A DNA stretch of 36,595 nt, from contig NZ_JAFLVT010000019.1 of assembly GCF_017316025.1 (NCBI RefSeq), positions 1-36,595 on the forward strand, written 5' to 3'. This document shows positions 19,747 through 28,448 of the stretch, in pieces. Every line of letters begins with the position of its first letter. Position 1 is the first letter of the stretch. Made by a program: the position numbers and the translations under genes. Below the pieces are notes generated by a model that was not told where the DNA came from, searched no databases, and was given only the letters and a program-made list of their open reading frames with translations. This stretch comes from Candidatus Enterococcus myersii (GTDB lineage: Bacteria; Bacillota; Bacilli; Lactobacillales; Enterococcaceae).

Positions 19747-19783
19747 AAAAGGCAGATAGAAGTTTTCCTTCTATCTGCCTTTT
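19747..19783 (-). terminator. Terminator of the sugar operon
   Basis: A perfect 16-bp stem (19747-19762 with 19768-19783) has a 5-base loop. On the minus strand a T-run follows. It lies 16 bp after the stop codon of the GPH transporter. Confidence 0.9.
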
Positions 19784-19798
19784 ACTCAATAAAAAAAT

Positions 19799-21163
19799 TT
19801 AAATTTTTCTTCGTTGTGCTAACTCAACTTGTATTTGCGGATATTCTTGATCTAATTTATAAAAAGACATCACAATGACAGAACCGACAATGAGCGCTAT
19901 AGGAATATATCCATACATTAATTTAATGGCTAAAGTGGCTTGGTTCGTTTGCTCTACAGCATTTGGTGCATAGCTTCCCCAAGCAAGCAATATCCCAGCA
20001 ATCCCTCCAGCAACAGCTTGTGCAACTTTTCCTAAGAACCCATTGATAGCAGATAGAGAACCTGAAACGTCTATTCCGTTTTTCCATATGCCGTAGTCAA
20101 CAGGATCTGCTTGCATAGAAAAATAGATACTTTCTTTTATTCCGTATCCCAAGGCGGACACTAGTGCACCAACTATAATTACAAAATGATTTATAGTTCC
20201 AAGCAGAATAATGACTATTCCTCCTGCTTGGATAAGCGAAGCTATGATAAAAAGATTTCTCTTCCCCATTTTATTAGCCAAAAAAGGAACAAAAAAATTT
20301 GCACACATAGGTACAATTGACATAATAGTAGCAATTGTAATTGAAAGGCCTCTGTCTCCCACCACTACAACAAAATAATAAACCAAAGAGCTCGTTTGTA
20401 AGAAAAAGCCTGTCCACATAAATAAAATGTTCAATGCAAAAATTAACCAGGGGGTATTTTGCCGCAATGCTTTTATAATATTTTTCATTGTTAGTGTTTG
20501 TTTTTCTTCGACACGTATTTCACGAACAGAAAGAAAGGTAATAAAAAATAAAATACAGCTAATTAAACCAAACATAAACATTACTTTTTTAAATCCTAAA
20601 GCTTGATTGTTACCACCAAAAAGATTAACTAAAACTAAAGCTGAAGAACTTACAACAGTTGCACCAAGAAAACCAAAAAATTTTCTAGATGTAGAGAGTG
20701 CCGTTCTTTCTTTTGCATCTGTTGTTAAACTTGGCAAAATCGAAGCCATCGGAACATTGACCAACGTATAAGAAAAAGATAAGCCAATGTAAGTAACATA
20801 AGCATAAACCATTTTGCCAGCAACGGAAGTATTCGGCACACTAAAACATAAGAATGCAAAAAAGGCAAAAGGAATTGCTCCAAAAAGAAAATAAGGGCGC
20901 GATTTCCCCCATCGTGTATGGGTGTGATCAATTAGATATCCTACTAATAAGTCTGTCACGCCATCAATAATCCTGGTAATGACAAACATTAGACTAACAG
21001 CAGCGGCATTTAATCCCATAATATCTGTATAAAAATAGAGAAGGTATAAAGAAATCATTTGCCAAATTAGATTACACGCTAAATCAGAAATGCCATAGCC
21101 TAAACGTTGACGCCATTTGGAAATCCCACGTACATCATGTTTTATCCCTTTAGTAGATTCCAC
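19799..21163 (-). CDS. GPH-family sugar:cation symporter
   Basis: A 454-aa membrane protein with about 12 hydrophobic segments, of the glycoside-pentoside-hexuronide:cation symporter family (MelB/XynP/UidB relatives). RLGYGISDLACNLIWQMISLYLLYFYTDIMGL (about 20-51) and the loop DHTHTRWGKSRPYFLFGAIP (about 78-97, with the conserved RPY) are characteristic. DPVDYGIWKNGIDVSGSL in the second half is also conserved. It starts with GTG (21161-21163) after a GGGGGGA site, 13 bp downstream of the hydrolase gene. Context suggests import of a glycoside cleaved by that hydrolase; the substrate is unknown. Confidence 0.9.
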   Translation of the reverse strand: MESTKGIKHDVRGISKWRQRLGYGISDLACNLIWQMISLYLLYFYTDIMGLNAAAVSLMFVITRIIDGVTDLLVGYLIDHTHTRWGKSRPYFLFGAIPFAFFAFLCFSVPNTSVAGKMVYAYVTYIGLSFSYTLVNVPMASILPSLTTDAKERTALSTSRKFFGFLGATVVSSSALVLVNLFGGNNQALGFKKVMFMFGLISCILFFITFLSVREIRVEEKQTLTMKNIIKALRQNTPWLIFALNILFMWTGFFLQTSSLVYYFVVVVGDRGLSITIATIMSIVPMCANFFVPFLANKMGKRNLFIIASLIQAGGIVIILLGTINHFVIIVGALVSALGYGIKESIYFSMQADPVDYGIWKNGIDVSGSLSAINGFLGKVAQAVAGGIAGILLAWGSYAPNAVEQTNQATLAIKLMYGYIPIALIVGSVIVMSFYKLDQEYPQIQVELAQRRKI

Positions 21164-21176
21164 CTAAATCCCCCCA

Positions 21177-22772
21177 TTACTTATTGATTTTTGTCAGTAG
21201 ATATTTTCTAATCAAATATGGCGGTGTACAGCTCCATGCATGGCAATAACTGTTAACAATGGGACTACCATAAGGTGAAAAGTTTGGGTCTTCGGGTTTA
21301 AACGCTTCCCAAAATGTATCTGCTCCCATATCAATCATTTTTCCCCAATAATCTTTTATCAATGTAACTGCTTCTTTTTTCATACCAGCAATACAAAAGG
21401 CTTCAACTACATGGTGATACGTATACGGTGTTGCGATCCCTTCAATAGGAAATAATGTTTTCACCGTATTTTCAAGAATTTTTTTATTCATTTCAGGTGG
21501 CATGATTTCTGATAAAATCATCCAAACTTGACTAACAATATTTATTTCTTCGTTTTCTGCAACGATGAATAAGTTTTCTGTTGCATCAAACAAATAATCT
21601 TTGGCGTATGCAACTAATTGTGCCAACTTCTCCTGATAGAATTGCAATTGAACATCTTCTTGGCGTTTTGCTAATTCTACAAATCTTTTTAGCGCATAAA
21701 TCATAACGCCATGACCAGCCGTATTCTTTTTAAAATCATTTGACCAATCAATAAACACTGGCCATTCATCTTGTAAGCATAGTTTTCCTTGCTCAGTTAC
21801 TAATAACAGTGCCAAATCAATTTGCTTTTTAGCTACTGGATATAAGTCCTCTAGTACCTCTACGTCATTTGTATGTTGGATATAATCAAATAATGTTGTT
21901 ACGAAAAATAGACTATAATCAAATAAAAAAGTATCATCTGGCGTCAATTGCGGAGTAATGAAAACATTGGCAGGAATTTTTCCTTCACTTGTCGTCATTC
22001 CACCAAATAAATAAAGGCCTCGTTTAATTAGCCTAACGTCATTAAAGGTATAGTAGTCGGCTAACGCTTGTAAACGAAGATCTCCTAGCCAAAGACGGCG
22101 ATCTCGTTTGGGTCCATCTTCAAAAACATCTTGCATACAATCCATCAAAGTTTTTACTGAAACGTTACAGATTGCTTCTAATTCAGCATCTGCTAGTGTA
22201 TCTTTTGGTAATTGTTCCATCGTAACGCTACTCTCAGCTGTAAAAACCGGATTTTGAAATGAAACTTGCCATTTTGGTGATGTATCAACTACAGATAACT
22301 CAATAAATCGACAACTATATCTTCTAGGCATTTTTAATGTCGTCGGCAATACATCTAAATGAATGTATTCTTCTTGAATCCAGGAGCGAGAAAGCCAACC
22401 ATCATATGCAGCCGAATCAGCTGCAATTTCAGCAGCAACCTCCGCAAACTTCACTTTCAAAAATAAAGGAGCATCCATTGGAGAACCAATGGACTGAATA
22501 TCAATAGCAAAAGTACCTACATAATGATCACCTAAATCCAAAATAATGCTATCATCTCGTTTTAATAAGACTTGCGGAAGGTGTTGAATTTTCGTTTTTG
22601 TAATCGCTGATTTATAGCCATTAATTTTCTTTTCATCCGGCAATATTTCGACGATAGCAACCGGCTGAATTTTACTTTTTAGTATTTCTGGTTTATTTCT
22701 ATCAGCCTTGTCCAATAATTTTTTATCTTTATTCCAAACTACATCATCATTAATTTGATAAGTAAAAGTCAC
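21177..22772 (-). CDS. GH78-like intracellular glycoside hydrolase (alpha-L-rhamnosidase type)
   Basis: A 531-aa protein without signal peptide. After an N-terminal beta-rich part (about 1-190), an (alpha/alpha)6 barrel holds DGPKRDRRLWLGDLRLQA (219-236). This corresponds to the DCPQRDERLGWTGD motif of GH78. Near the C-terminus, GADTFWEAF (Glu489) and SYCHAWSCTPPYLI match the second active-site motif and the conserved end of the barrel. By analogy it removes a terminal deoxy-hexose such as rhamnose from a glycoside. At the position of the GH78 RDE glutamate it has Asp224, or the alignment is shifted. GTG start (22770-22772) after GGAGG. It lies between two transporters, 20 and 13 bp away. Confidence 0.72.
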   Translation of the reverse strand: MTFTYQINDDVVWNKDKKLLDKADRNKPEILKSKIQPVAIVEILPDEKKINGYKSAITKTKIQHLPQVLLKRDDSIILDLGDHYVGTFAIDIQSIGSPMDAPLFLKVKFAEVAAEIAADSAAYDGWLSRSWIQEEYIHLDVLPTTLKMPRRYSCRFIELSVVDTSPKWQVSFQNPVFTAESSVTMEQLPKDTLADAELEAICNVSVKTLMDCMQDVFEDGPKRDRRLWLGDLRLQALADYYTFNDVRLIKRGLYLFGGMTTSEGKIPANVFITPQLTPDDTFLFDYSLFFVTTLFDYIQHTNDVEVLEDLYPVAKKQIDLALLLVTEQGKLCLQDEWPVFIDWSNDFKKNTAGHGVMIYALKRFVELAKRQEDVQLQFYQEKLAQLVAYAKDYLFDATENLFIVAENEEINIVSQVWMILSEIMPPEMNKKILENTVKTLFPIEGIATPYTYHHVVEAFCIAGMKKEAVTLIKDYWGKMIDMGADTFWEAFKPEDPNFSPYGSPIVNSYCHAWSCTPPYLIRKYLLTKINK

Positions 22773-22792
22773 AATAATCCCTCCAATTCGTT

Positions 22793-24100
22793 TTACGCTA
22801 CTATTTTTTCTTGTTCTGCTTTTGGTTTTTTACCATGACGATATTTATTTTGTAGACGCATCATCATAATTCCAGCTAACGTTGCAAGAAAAACAATACC
22901 TGCAAAACCATACATTGAATATTGGATTCTTCCTGGCGCAACAAGAAATGGTGTAACAAAAGCAAACAGACCACAACACATTCTTGAAAAACCATTAATA
23001 AATCCTTGTAAAGATGCCCGCGTTTCTGCTGGAAATGACTCTTGTGTCCAAACTTTGTAAATGGCTTCTCCTGCTAGTGGATTGCCAAAATTGTAAAATC
23101 CGATTGTAACCGCTAACGCTAAGAAACCAGCGCCTCCGCCAATTAAAGCCATCCCCAACATTGCCGCAAATTGAACAAAGGCACCTAAGAAAAATGCTTT
23201 ATTACGATACTTTCCACCAGCTACAGAAGTAAAGGCAATAGTTGTCAATAGTGAAACAACATTCAAGATAATGCCCAGACCAGTTGCTTGTGTCTGTGTT
23301 GCTCCTGCATTTGTTAATGCATATGTTTGAAATTGTCCCCATGTATTCGCTAACAAATTCCAACAAACATAAAAGATTAAAATGGCAAAGAAAAAGCCTA
23401 AGTATTTTTCTTTATTTGAGCCAAACAATACATTTTTAAACGATACTTCTGCATTCTCGCCTTCTTTTTTAGCTGCTTGATTTTTTGCACCGCGTTCATG
23501 AAACATTTTGAATTTTTTCGATGAAGATCGCCATAACCAGGTCACCAAAGCAAAAGAAAATAAAATCCCAAAAACAATTCTAGCTCCTAAAACTCCACTA
23601 ATACCGGATAATAAAAACGAGCAGATATACGAAATAAATACGCCAATTTGCCAAAAAATTTGTGTTGAAGATACTAATTTCGCTGATGTTGTTTCGTCGG
23701 GTGCATCATAAGAAACTACAGTCAAGCTAATTGGTAAATCCGCTCCAGAAGCAAATCCCATAATAATTACGCCAACTAACAAAAAATTAAAGTTATTTGA
23801 TAAAACACAAATTCCAGCCCCGATTGCATAAAAGAGATTCAGCCAATTAAAAGATTTAATTAAACCAAATATTTTAGTAATATTTCCTGCAAATAGCGAA
23901 CCAAAGGCAATCGCAAACGTCAACGCACCTGAAATAATTCCCACTTGTCCAGCTGTTAACTCCAAACCTTTTTGCCAGACCGGAATAGTAGCAGACAATC
24001 CAACGATACATCCAGATCCCAGCATTGAGCCGATTCCAGCTGCTGTTGCTAATGGTGAGTATTCCTTTAATAAATCTGATTTTTCTTCATTCTTATTCAC
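22793..24100 (-). CDS. MFS transporter, probable sugar or glycoside permease
   Basis: A 435-aa, 12-segment major facilitator protein. The N-terminal half begins YSPLATAAGIGSMLGSGCIVGLSATIPVW. A charged central loop (about residues 205-235) separates the halves, and QESFPAETRASLQGFINGFSRM in the second half resembles the sugar porter signature. The start is a GTG (24098-24100) with GAAGGAG 8 bp before it; the ATG at 24136 lies upstream of that site and lacks one. It is the first gene of the operon. Two transporters from different families in one short operon is unusual; import of the substrate and export or import of a product are both possible. Confidence 0.85.
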   Translation of the reverse strand: MNKNEEKSDLLKEYSPLATAAGIGSMLGSGCIVGLSATIPVWQKGLELTAGQVGIISGALTFAIAFGSLFAGNITKIFGLIKSFNWLNLFYAIGAGICVLSNNFNFLLVGVIIMGFASGADLPISLTVVSYDAPDETTSAKLVSSTQIFWQIGVFISYICSFLLSGISGVLGARIVFGILFSFALVTWLWRSSSKKFKMFHERGAKNQAAKKEGENAEVSFKNVLFGSNKEKYLGFFFAILIFYVCWNLLANTWGQFQTYALTNAGATQTQATGLGIILNVVSLLTTIAFTSVAGGKYRNKAFFLGAFVQFAAMLGMALIGGGAGFLALAVTIGFYNFGNPLAGEAIYKVWTQESFPAETRASLQGFINGFSRMCCGLFAFVTPFLVAPGRIQYSMYGFAGIVFLATLAGIMMMRLQNKYRHGKKPKAEQEKIVA

Positions 24101-24147
24101 GTTTTCCACTCCTTCATTTGTAATGAAATAATTCATTTAACTACTAA

Positions 24148-24168
24148 GATTGTAAGCGGATAACAAGC
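24148..24168. promoter_or_regulatory. lac-operator-like site at the sugar operon start
   Basis: The 17-bp core TTGTAAGCGGATAACAA (24150-24166) differs at one position from the core of E. coli lacO1 and matches it at 17 of 21 positions overall. It also begins like a CcpA cre site (TGTAAGCG), with the second half shifted by 1 bp. It lies just after the -10 TATAGT, where a LacI-family repressor would block initiation. Confidence 0.5.
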
Positions 24169-24173
24169 AACTA

Positions 24174-24206
24174 ACTATAGCACAATCCAACAATATTTTT
24201 ATCCAA
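24174..24206 (-). promoter_or_regulatory. Activator-type promoter of the sugar operon
   Basis: On the minus strand a -10 TATAGT (24174-24179) has no recognisable -35 at 15-19 bp. A direct repeat TTGGAT (24185-24190 and 24201-24206, 16 bp apart) lies in the place of an activator site, which fits control by the adjacent AraC-type regulator. Confidence 0.4.
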
Positions 24207-24214
24207 ACCACAGA

Positions 24215-24245
24215 AAAAGGGGAATGAGTCCTTTACTCATTCCCC
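24215..24245 (-). terminator. Terminator overlapping the araC-type gene stop
   Basis: An 11-bp perfect stem (24219-24229 with 24235-24245), rich in G/C, encloses the stop codon at 24233-24235. Five T follow on the minus strand. It separates regulator and operon transcripts. Confidence 0.85.
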
Positions 24246-25216
24246 TGAAAATTCGATTTTTCCATCATTTTTCTAATCTCTTTTGGTGTATCTCTTGTGT
24301 ATTTGGCAAATAATTTGTATAACGAGGATAAATTTTCGTAGCCAACTTCATAAGCAATCTCTAAAAAACTTTTATTTGTTTCCCGCATCAATTCTAGACT
24401 ATTTTGATAACGCATGTAATTAGTTAATTCTTTAAAAGAACGACCTGTCTGTTTTTTCAATTTATTACTAATATAATTTGGGTTATAACCAAATTCTTTC
24501 GATACTTCAGATAAGGTCAGATGCGGATAATGAATTTCAATGTAGCGTAATAATTGCAAAAGTTCCTCATCTTCGTCTTCTTGTTGACTTTCAATGCTTC
24601 GGGTCAGTTCAATAATTAAAAGTGACATTAGTAAATTAATCGCCCGCATATAAAAGTTCTCTTTATTATAATATTCCAAAATTAAACGGTGTAACACAGA
24701 CTGGACAGCTTCATTTTCGCCGCAGTGAAAATGTAAAAAAGAATCATGGCTACTGTACTGATTCGAAGCATTCATCAAGAATTCACCTACGACACCATTA
24801 GATTTCACCATATTAACAATTAATTCAGTCGTGATGGATTCATCTTTTAGCAAGATATTAATCAAAATATCATCTTTATTGAGACTATTGATTTCTTGAA
24901 CAATATCTTTATCTAATAAAAGAAGTTCGCCTTGTTTTAGTATAATTTCTTTTCCATTAACATATTGAATGCAACTTCCTGAAAGCATGTAGTTGAACTC
25001 AACAAAAGAATGCGTATGAGCCGGCATAACAGAATAACGATGATGCTTATTGATAAAAATATTTCCTTCTTTGAAAAAAGACTCTTGCGGCATTTTAGGA
25101 ACAGCAACCTTTTCGAAGGGTAAATTCTGATCGTTAACATTATACCCTTCTTTTCGCTGTATTTTTTCAATTTCATTTTCTTGCTGCAAAATAATTTCTA
25201 ATTCAGAAAATTCCAT
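24233..25216 (-). CDS. AraC-family transcriptional regulator
   Basis: A 327-aa regulator. The N-terminal cupin-like ligand domain (about 45-140) contains YSVMPAHTHSFVEFNYMLSG and NGKEIILKQGELLLLD. The C-terminal AraC domain (about 220-322) has two helix-turn-helix motifs, LTLSEVSKEFGYNPNYISNKLKKQTG and SFLEIAYEVGYENLSSLYKLFAKYTRDTP. Its ATG follows a GGGGA site. It lies directly upstream of, and is oriented like, the three-gene sugar operon, but is separated from it by a terminator. The usual arrangement would be activation of that operon by the imported sugar. Confidence 0.92.
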   Translation of the reverse strand: MEFSELEIILQQENEIEKIQRKEGYNVNDQNLPFEKVAVPKMPQESFFKEGNIFINKHHRYSVMPAHTHSFVEFNYMLSGSCIQYVNGKEIILKQGELLLLDKDIVQEINSLNKDDILINILLKDESITTELIVNMVKSNGVVGEFLMNASNQYSSHDSFLHFHCGENEAVQSVLHRLILEYYNKENFYMRAINLLMSLLIIELTRSIESQQEDEDEELLQLLRYIEIHYPHLTLSEVSKEFGYNPNYISNKLKKQTGRSFKELTNYMRYQNSLELMRETNKSFLEIAYEVGYENLSSLYKLFAKYTRDTPKEIRKMMEKSNFQGNE

Positions 25217-25270
25217 ACTATCCCCACTTTTAACAAAACTACTCGCAACCAGCTACTGAACAAATTCTAT

Positions 25271-26275
25271 CTACAACCGATTAATCACATCTTCCACATT
25301 TTTAATCATCACCGAAATCGTCCCATCTGGATTATTAGTGAATTCAATTAGATTGGGATCTCGATAAACATCTAACGGAACTATTAATTCAATCCCGTTT
25401 GAAAGTTTTAGTTTTTGCTTACTGTATTTCTTTTCCGTAATTTCTTTTACTTCCCTTAGTAATGGGGCTTGGTTCACAAACCCCTTTTCTACTACTTCTT
25501 CTTCAAAGGCCATTTGAGCTGTAATGTTGTCTTTAAAAACTTTTTGGGCAACTTCTTTTACTTCAAGTTGACCATTTTCTTCTATTGCTTCATAGACAGC
25601 GTCTTTGACATCAGCTACCACATCATGACTAGCAGCTTCAAATTTCTTACCGATTTTTTCGGCTACTTTTTTGATTACTTTGACATTTTCTTCTAGTGAT
25701 GGGATAGGCTGGCTTTCAATCACACGGGTTGAAAAATAGAAGTTCTTTTCCCCAGAAAAGGTGTATTTTTTTTCAATCAATTCATAAACCATATCGGTTA
25801 AATCAAGCGTGATGCCTTCGTCAGCTTTTTGCGACTTGCCGGCTAAAATTGCCCGATTAATGATTAATTGATTATTTAGCCCACTTTCTGATGAATCCAC
25901 AAAATGCGTAAAGCCGTCATTGTAATTAACCTTCAAAAAAGCCAGCTGCATTTTTGTATCCAACTCATATAACACGACAAAAACATCGGCACTAGGAGCA
26001 TCTTCACTTTGACTATACACGTCATACCAACGGGCAACCAATTGTTCTGAAACTTGCACAAAATCATTTTGTGCTTGACTGGCTAATGCTTCAAAAGCAG
26101 AGCCAACCACTAAACTACCAGTTTTTGTTTGCGCACTTGCCAATTTTTGAATTTTTTTAGTCAAATAATCCCGAATATACTCCGTCGTTAAATCCAATTC
26201 CATTTGTGAATAAACAGGATCACCGCTTTGGCGATCAATAATGTGTAAAATTGCCTTTTTCAAATAGATATCCAT
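25271..26275 (-). CDS. 37-kDa nucleoid-associated protein, NdpA family
   Basis: A 334-aa protein of the nucleoid-associated NdpA/YejK family (PF04245). The N-terminus MDIYLKKAILHIIDRQSGDPVYSQMELDL is the family signature. DVFVVLYELDTKMQLAFLKVNYNDGFTHFV (about 99-128), KKYTFSGEKNFYFSTRVIES and the C-terminal segment IELIVPLDVYRDPNLIEFTNNPDGTISVMIKNV follow. E. coli YejK binds DNA and topoisomerase IV, but most members are uncharacterised. It is a single-gene unit, 54 bp upstream of the araC-type gene, with no sign of shared function. The site before ATG is weak (AAGAG). Confidence 0.82.
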   Translation of the reverse strand: MDIYLKKAILHIIDRQSGDPVYSQMELDLTTEYIRDYLTKKIQKLASAQTKTGSLVVGSAFEALASQAQNDFVQVSEQLVARWYDVYSQSEDAPSADVFVVLYELDTKMQLAFLKVNYNDGFTHFVDSSESGLNNQLIINRAILAGKSQKADEGITLDLTDMVYELIEKKYTFSGEKNFYFSTRVIESQPIPSLEENVKVIKKVAEKIGKKFEAASHDVVADVKDAVYEAIEENGQLEVKEVAQKVFKDNITAQMAFEEEVVEKGFVNQAPLLREVKEITEKKYSKQKLKLSNGIELIVPLDVYRDPNLIEFTNNPDGTISVMIKNVEDVINRL

Positions 26276-26323
26276 TTTATTTCGCTCTTTTCTTAATTTA
26301 AAGTTCTGATTCAGTGTACAGAA

Positions 26324-26359
26324 AAAAGCAATGAAAAGACAAGTCTTTTCATTGCTTTT
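26324..26359 (-). terminator. Terminator of the serine hydrolase gene
   Basis: A perfect 17-bp stem (26324-26340 with 26343-26359) with A/T runs on both sides, 3 bp after the stop codon. It may act in both directions. Confidence 0.85.
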
Positions 26360-26362
26360 ATT

Positions 26363-27466
26363 TTAATCTAAGGAAGTCGCAAAATTATAAATATCCGTTG
26401 CCAACAAATCATCACCGTTAATCGCCGGTTGATTGGCAAAGAGTAATACGAGGTTTTCATTGCTTTCATCGCCATAAACAAAAGTATCATAGCCGCCTAA
26501 AGAGCCGTGGATACTCTTAATCCCTTCATCGTGCCAAATGCCCCCAGCATATCCAGCATCTTCAATTTGCGCCAACTCCTTATATTCTGCTGCGGTTAGG
26601 ATTTGCCCATTAGTTAAGCCTTTTTGCACTTTTAACATGTCGTCAATACTCATAAATAAATTGCCGGCCCCCAGCAGACTTGAAAATAATTCTTTATCCG
26701 CATGAAATTCATCATCTTGATAATCTTTTTCATTTTCGTAACGATACGCAATTGGCAAGGTCATCTTAGGCGGCCGTTTTTCCCAAGAAAAAGTTCGCTT
26801 TAAATGCAAAGGTTTAATAATTTTATTTTCCAATACCGTCTCATATTTTTCACCAGTAATTTGACTAATCACCCCTGATAACAAGGTGTAATTGGCATTC
26901 GTATAGGAAAAGCTTTGATCTTGCGTAACTTGCATTTCTGACAAAACATAGTTGAGTTGATCTTCTTCTAAACCCAAAAGCTTTCCAGGATTACTTTCTG
27001 CCATTTGAATACCCGAAGTATGATCTAAAAGTTGCCGAATCTTGATATTTGCCAACTCCGGCTGATTAGGATAAAAAGCAGCCAAATTACTTTCATAGGA
27101 AAGCTTTCCTGCTGCTACTAGTTGAGCAATTAGGCTGCCGGTCATAAATTTTTGTAAAGACGCAATCGGATAAGAAAGCCGAATATTATTTTTTTTCAAA
27201 CGACCAAAATCAGCATAACCATAGGCACTACGATTAATAACTTCTCCATTTTTTACAACGAGTATGACACCTTTAAAATGTTCTTTTTGTACCATTTGGT
27301 TGATATCTGCTTTAAAAAGCGGATTACTCTGGGCTAAAATGCGCGAGACAGATGTTTCTTCTGCCGGAGCTTTTGTGGTAGTCTTGTGTGCCATTTGCCA
27401 ACTAGCACCAAAAATAATGAACAATACTATAACTATGCCAATTACAAACCAATATTTTTTTTTCAT
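26363..27466 (-). CDS. Membrane-anchored serine hydrolase, beta-lactamase/PBP-like
   Basis: A 367-aa protein with an N-terminal membrane anchor (YWFVIGIVIVLFIIFGASW, about 5-23) and an extracytoplasmic serine hydrolase domain of the class C beta-lactamase/DD-peptidase fold. The active-site motifs are SLQK (Ser103, Lys106), YTN (Tyr188-Asn190) and HGSLGG near residue 330. Relatives include FmtA-like and D-alanyl esterase-type proteins; hydrolysis of beta-lactams is not implied. Monocistronic, with a good promoter (27491-27519) and a terminator. Action on the cell wall or teichoic acid D-alanine is a guess. Confidence 0.88.
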   Translation of the reverse strand: MKKKYWFVIGIVIVLFIIFGASWQMAHKTTTKAPAEETSVSRILAQSNPLFKADINQMVQKEHFKGVILVVKNGEVINRSAYGYADFGRLKKNNIRLSYPIASLQKFMTGSLIAQLVAAGKLSYESNLAAFYPNQPELANIKIRQLLDHTSGIQMAESNPGKLLGLEEDQLNYVLSEMQVTQDQSFSYTNANYTLLSGVISQITGEKYETVLENKIIKPLHLKRTFSWEKRPPKMTLPIAYRYENEKDYQDDEFHADKELFSSLLGAGNLFMSIDDMLKVQKGLTNGQILTAAEYKELAQIEDAGYAGGIWHDEGIKSIHGSLGGYDTFVYGDESNENLVLLFANQPAINGDDLLATDIYNFATSLD

Positions 27467-27490
27467 CTAAATGCCTCTTTCCTGCTGCTG

Positions 27491-27519
27491 ATTATACTGC
27501 AAACTCTAAAATTTGTTTA
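27491..27519 (-). promoter_or_regulatory. Promoter of the serine hydrolase gene
   Basis: On the minus strand TAAACA (27514-27519) and a perfect TATAAT (27491-27496) have 17-bp spacing, about 25 bp before the start codon. Confidence 0.6.
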
Positions 27520-27595
27520 CTAAAACAAAATGAAAGAAAAAAATCGCTAATTACGCTAAACTAGAAGTAGCAAAAAAGAATTGGAGGCATTATAG

Positions 27596-28447
27596 ATGGA
27601 AAATCTTACATCAACTTACACATTAAAAAATGGCGTTAAAATTCCTAAAGTCGGCTTTGGTACTTGGCAAACACCCGATGGCGATGTGGCGGTTTCATCA
27701 GTTAAATCCGCTTTAAAAGCTGGATACCGCCATATCGACACGGCCCAAGGCTACCACAATGAAAAAAGTGTTGGTAAGGCGATTAAAGAAAGTGGTGTTC
27801 CTCGCTCTGAAATTTTTCTAACGACGAAATTATGGAATGAAAACCATAGCTATGATTTAGTGATGGAAAGTTTCGCCCAATCTTTAAAAGAACTAGAGAC
27901 AGATTATATTGATTTATTCTTAATCCACTGGCCAAACCCCGTAACTTTCCGCGATAACTGGCAAGAAGCAAACGCCAGTACCTGGAAAGCAATGGAAGAG
28001 TTATATGAAGCAGGTAAAATCAAAGCAATCGGCGTCAGCAACTTTTTGCCACATCATTTAGATGAACTAAAGAAAACAGCTAAAATTATGCCACAAGTCA
28101 ATCAAGTTTTCTTGGCTCCAGGTGAATTGCAACCTGAAGTTGTGAAATATGCACAAACAAATGATATTTTGCTAGAAGCTTATAGCCCACTTGGTACAGG
28201 TAAAATCTTTAGTGTACCAGAAATGCAAGAAATTGCGGCAAAACACAACAAATCAATTGCCCAAGTTGCTTTACGCTGGTCGTTACAACATGGCTTTTTA
28301 CCATTACCAAAATCTGTTCATAAAAACCGCATTCAAGAAAATAGTGAAATTTTTGATTTTGAATTATCAGATGAAGATATGGCAACAATTGACAAACTAG
28401 ATGGTGTCGTAGGGAAAGCCAAAAATCCAGATACTGCGAATTTTTAA
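27596..28447 (+). CDS. Aldo/keto reductase
   Basis: A 283-aa NADPH-dependent TIM-barrel oxidoreductase of the 2,5-diketo-gluconate reductase/YvgN group. The catalytic tetrad is complete: Asp48 and Tyr53 (GYRHIDTAQGYHNE), Lys78 (LTTKLW) and His111 (DLFLIHWP). The cofactor-binding end is seen in LPKSVHKNRIQENSEIFDFEL. Such enzymes reduce aldehydes, methylglyoxal and ketones; the substrate is not predictable. ATG follows TTGGAGG. The next gene starts one base after its stop codon, so both are probably translated together. Confidence 0.94.
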   Translation: MENLTSTYTLKNGVKIPKVGFGTWQTPDGDVAVSSVKSALKAGYRHIDTAQGYHNEKSVGKAIKESGVPRSEIFLTTKLWNENHSYDLVMESFAQSLKELETDYIDLFLIHWPNPVTFRDNWQEANASTWKAMEELYEAGKIKAIGVSNFLPHHLDELKKTAKIMPQVNQVFLAPGELQPEVVKYAQTNDILLEAYSPLGTGKIFSVPEMQEIAAKHNKSIAQVALRWSLQHGFLPLPKSVHKNRIQENSEIFDFELSDEDMATIDKLDGVVGKAKNPDTANF

Positions 28448-28448
28448 A

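Noticed and set aside
24148-24168. Cloning-vector contamination as the source of the lac-operator-like site
   Set aside because: Only 17 of 21 bases agree, the flanks are not lac sequence, and the site fits in the native promoter.
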